A stretch of DNA of 64,000 bases from JBGOTP01 sp963717075 (GTDB taxonomy: Bacteria > Acidobacteriota > Vicinamibacteria > Vicinamibacterales > CAVVIG01). Location of the stretch: assembly GCA_963717075.1 (NCBI GenBank), contig CAVQVI010000010.1:868001-932000 (forward strand). Reading direction: 5' to 3'. The translations under genes and the position numbers were made by a program. Each line of letters begins with the position of its first letter. The stretch's first letter is position 1. The notes below the pieces were generated by a model that had not been told where the DNA came from, made no database searches, and saw only the letters and a program-made list of their open reading frames with translations. This document shows, one piece after another, positions 63,915-64,000 of this stretch.

Positions 63915-64000
63915 GTGGCATGCCCGGACGTGGCTCCCCTCGTCCCGTCTCGCAAACTCGAGGCGCTGAAAGCGCAAGGGACGCTTCATCCGCGCCCGCA
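63915..64000 (+). CDS. 5' end of an unrecognised gene, cut by the window edge
   Basis: GTG 63915 (or 63930) opens a frame reading ACPDVAPLVPSRKLEALKAQ and GTLHPRP. The lysine- and leucine-containing helix after a proline resembles the start of small transposon-associated DNA-binding proteins, and a promoter sits upstream. ATG 63920 in another frame gives a less convincing serine- and arginine-rich peptide. Only 28 codons are visible, so the call is weak. Confidence 0.4.
   Translation, partial: MACPDVAPLVPSRKLEALKAQGTLHPRP

Overview
The window is GC-rich, Gram-negative chromosomal DNA. It carries an F-type ATP synthase operon, an Mfd coupling factor, a Wzm/Wzt polysaccharide exporter, outer-membrane and lipoprotein genes, and a long run of polysaccharide genes. 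The gene mix (paired sigma-54 activators beside an exopolysaccharide locus, DUF5989/SxtJ/carbamoyltransferase cassettes, IS21 and IS630 remnants, short GC-rich palindromes between genes) suits Acidobacteriota of the Vicinamibacteria type. That placement is inference, not proof.

Layout. 1-4.1 kb: atpA (3' part), atpG, atpD, atpC. 4.1-6.7 kb: Wzm permease, Wzt ATPase with carbohydrate-binding tail, and a heptose-phosphate adenylyltransferase-like gene. 6.7-13.2 kb: mfd (with a tandem palindrome array inside the coding frame), a parvulin/SurA-like chaperone, a NusG-family antiterminator, and a tRNA-dihydrouridine synthase. 13.3-19.3 kb: a lipoprotein of Asp-rich repeats, an outer-membrane barrel, two divergent receiver-less sigma-54 activators, a phytanoyl-CoA-dioxygenase-like enzyme and a tiny membrane protein. 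19.4-29.2 kb: GT4 glycosyltransferase, GMC oxidoreductase, then two divergent carbamoyltransferase cassettes bracketed by direct copies of an aldo/keto reductase plus lipoprotein unit. 29.3-53.2 kb: the main polysaccharide cluster, with an FkbM methyltransferase, flippase, GT4, GT87-like, GT2 and GT39-like glycosyltransferases, a FAD oxidoreductase, HTTM membrane protein, asparagine synthase, UDP-sugar dehydrogenase, NAD-dependent epimerase/decarboxylase, C-methyltransferase and PIG-L deacetylase. 53.6-64 kb: a decaying mobile region with a small operon containing two 36-bp dyads, an AT-richer acyltransferase, a broken large serine recombinase, flippase and methyltransferase stumps, IS630 and IS21 fragments and a DUF5372 gene.

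How it works together. The 29-53 kb genes can make, modify (carbamoyl, methyl, acyl, uronic acid or pentose residues) and flip surface glycan units. Wzm/Wzt at 4-6 kb exports an ABC-type glycan, and the barrel at 14 kb could be an outer-membrane exit. The NusG paralogue and the two activators are plausible regulators.

Quality warning. More than 20 genes contain one or more single-base frameshifts although the protein signal continues cleanly in the next frame. Most are probably sequencing or assembly indels. A smaller set (second aldo/keto reductase, nucleotidyltransferase stump, recombinase, IS elements) has structural losses and is genuinely broken. Coordinates of frameshifted genes span all fragments.
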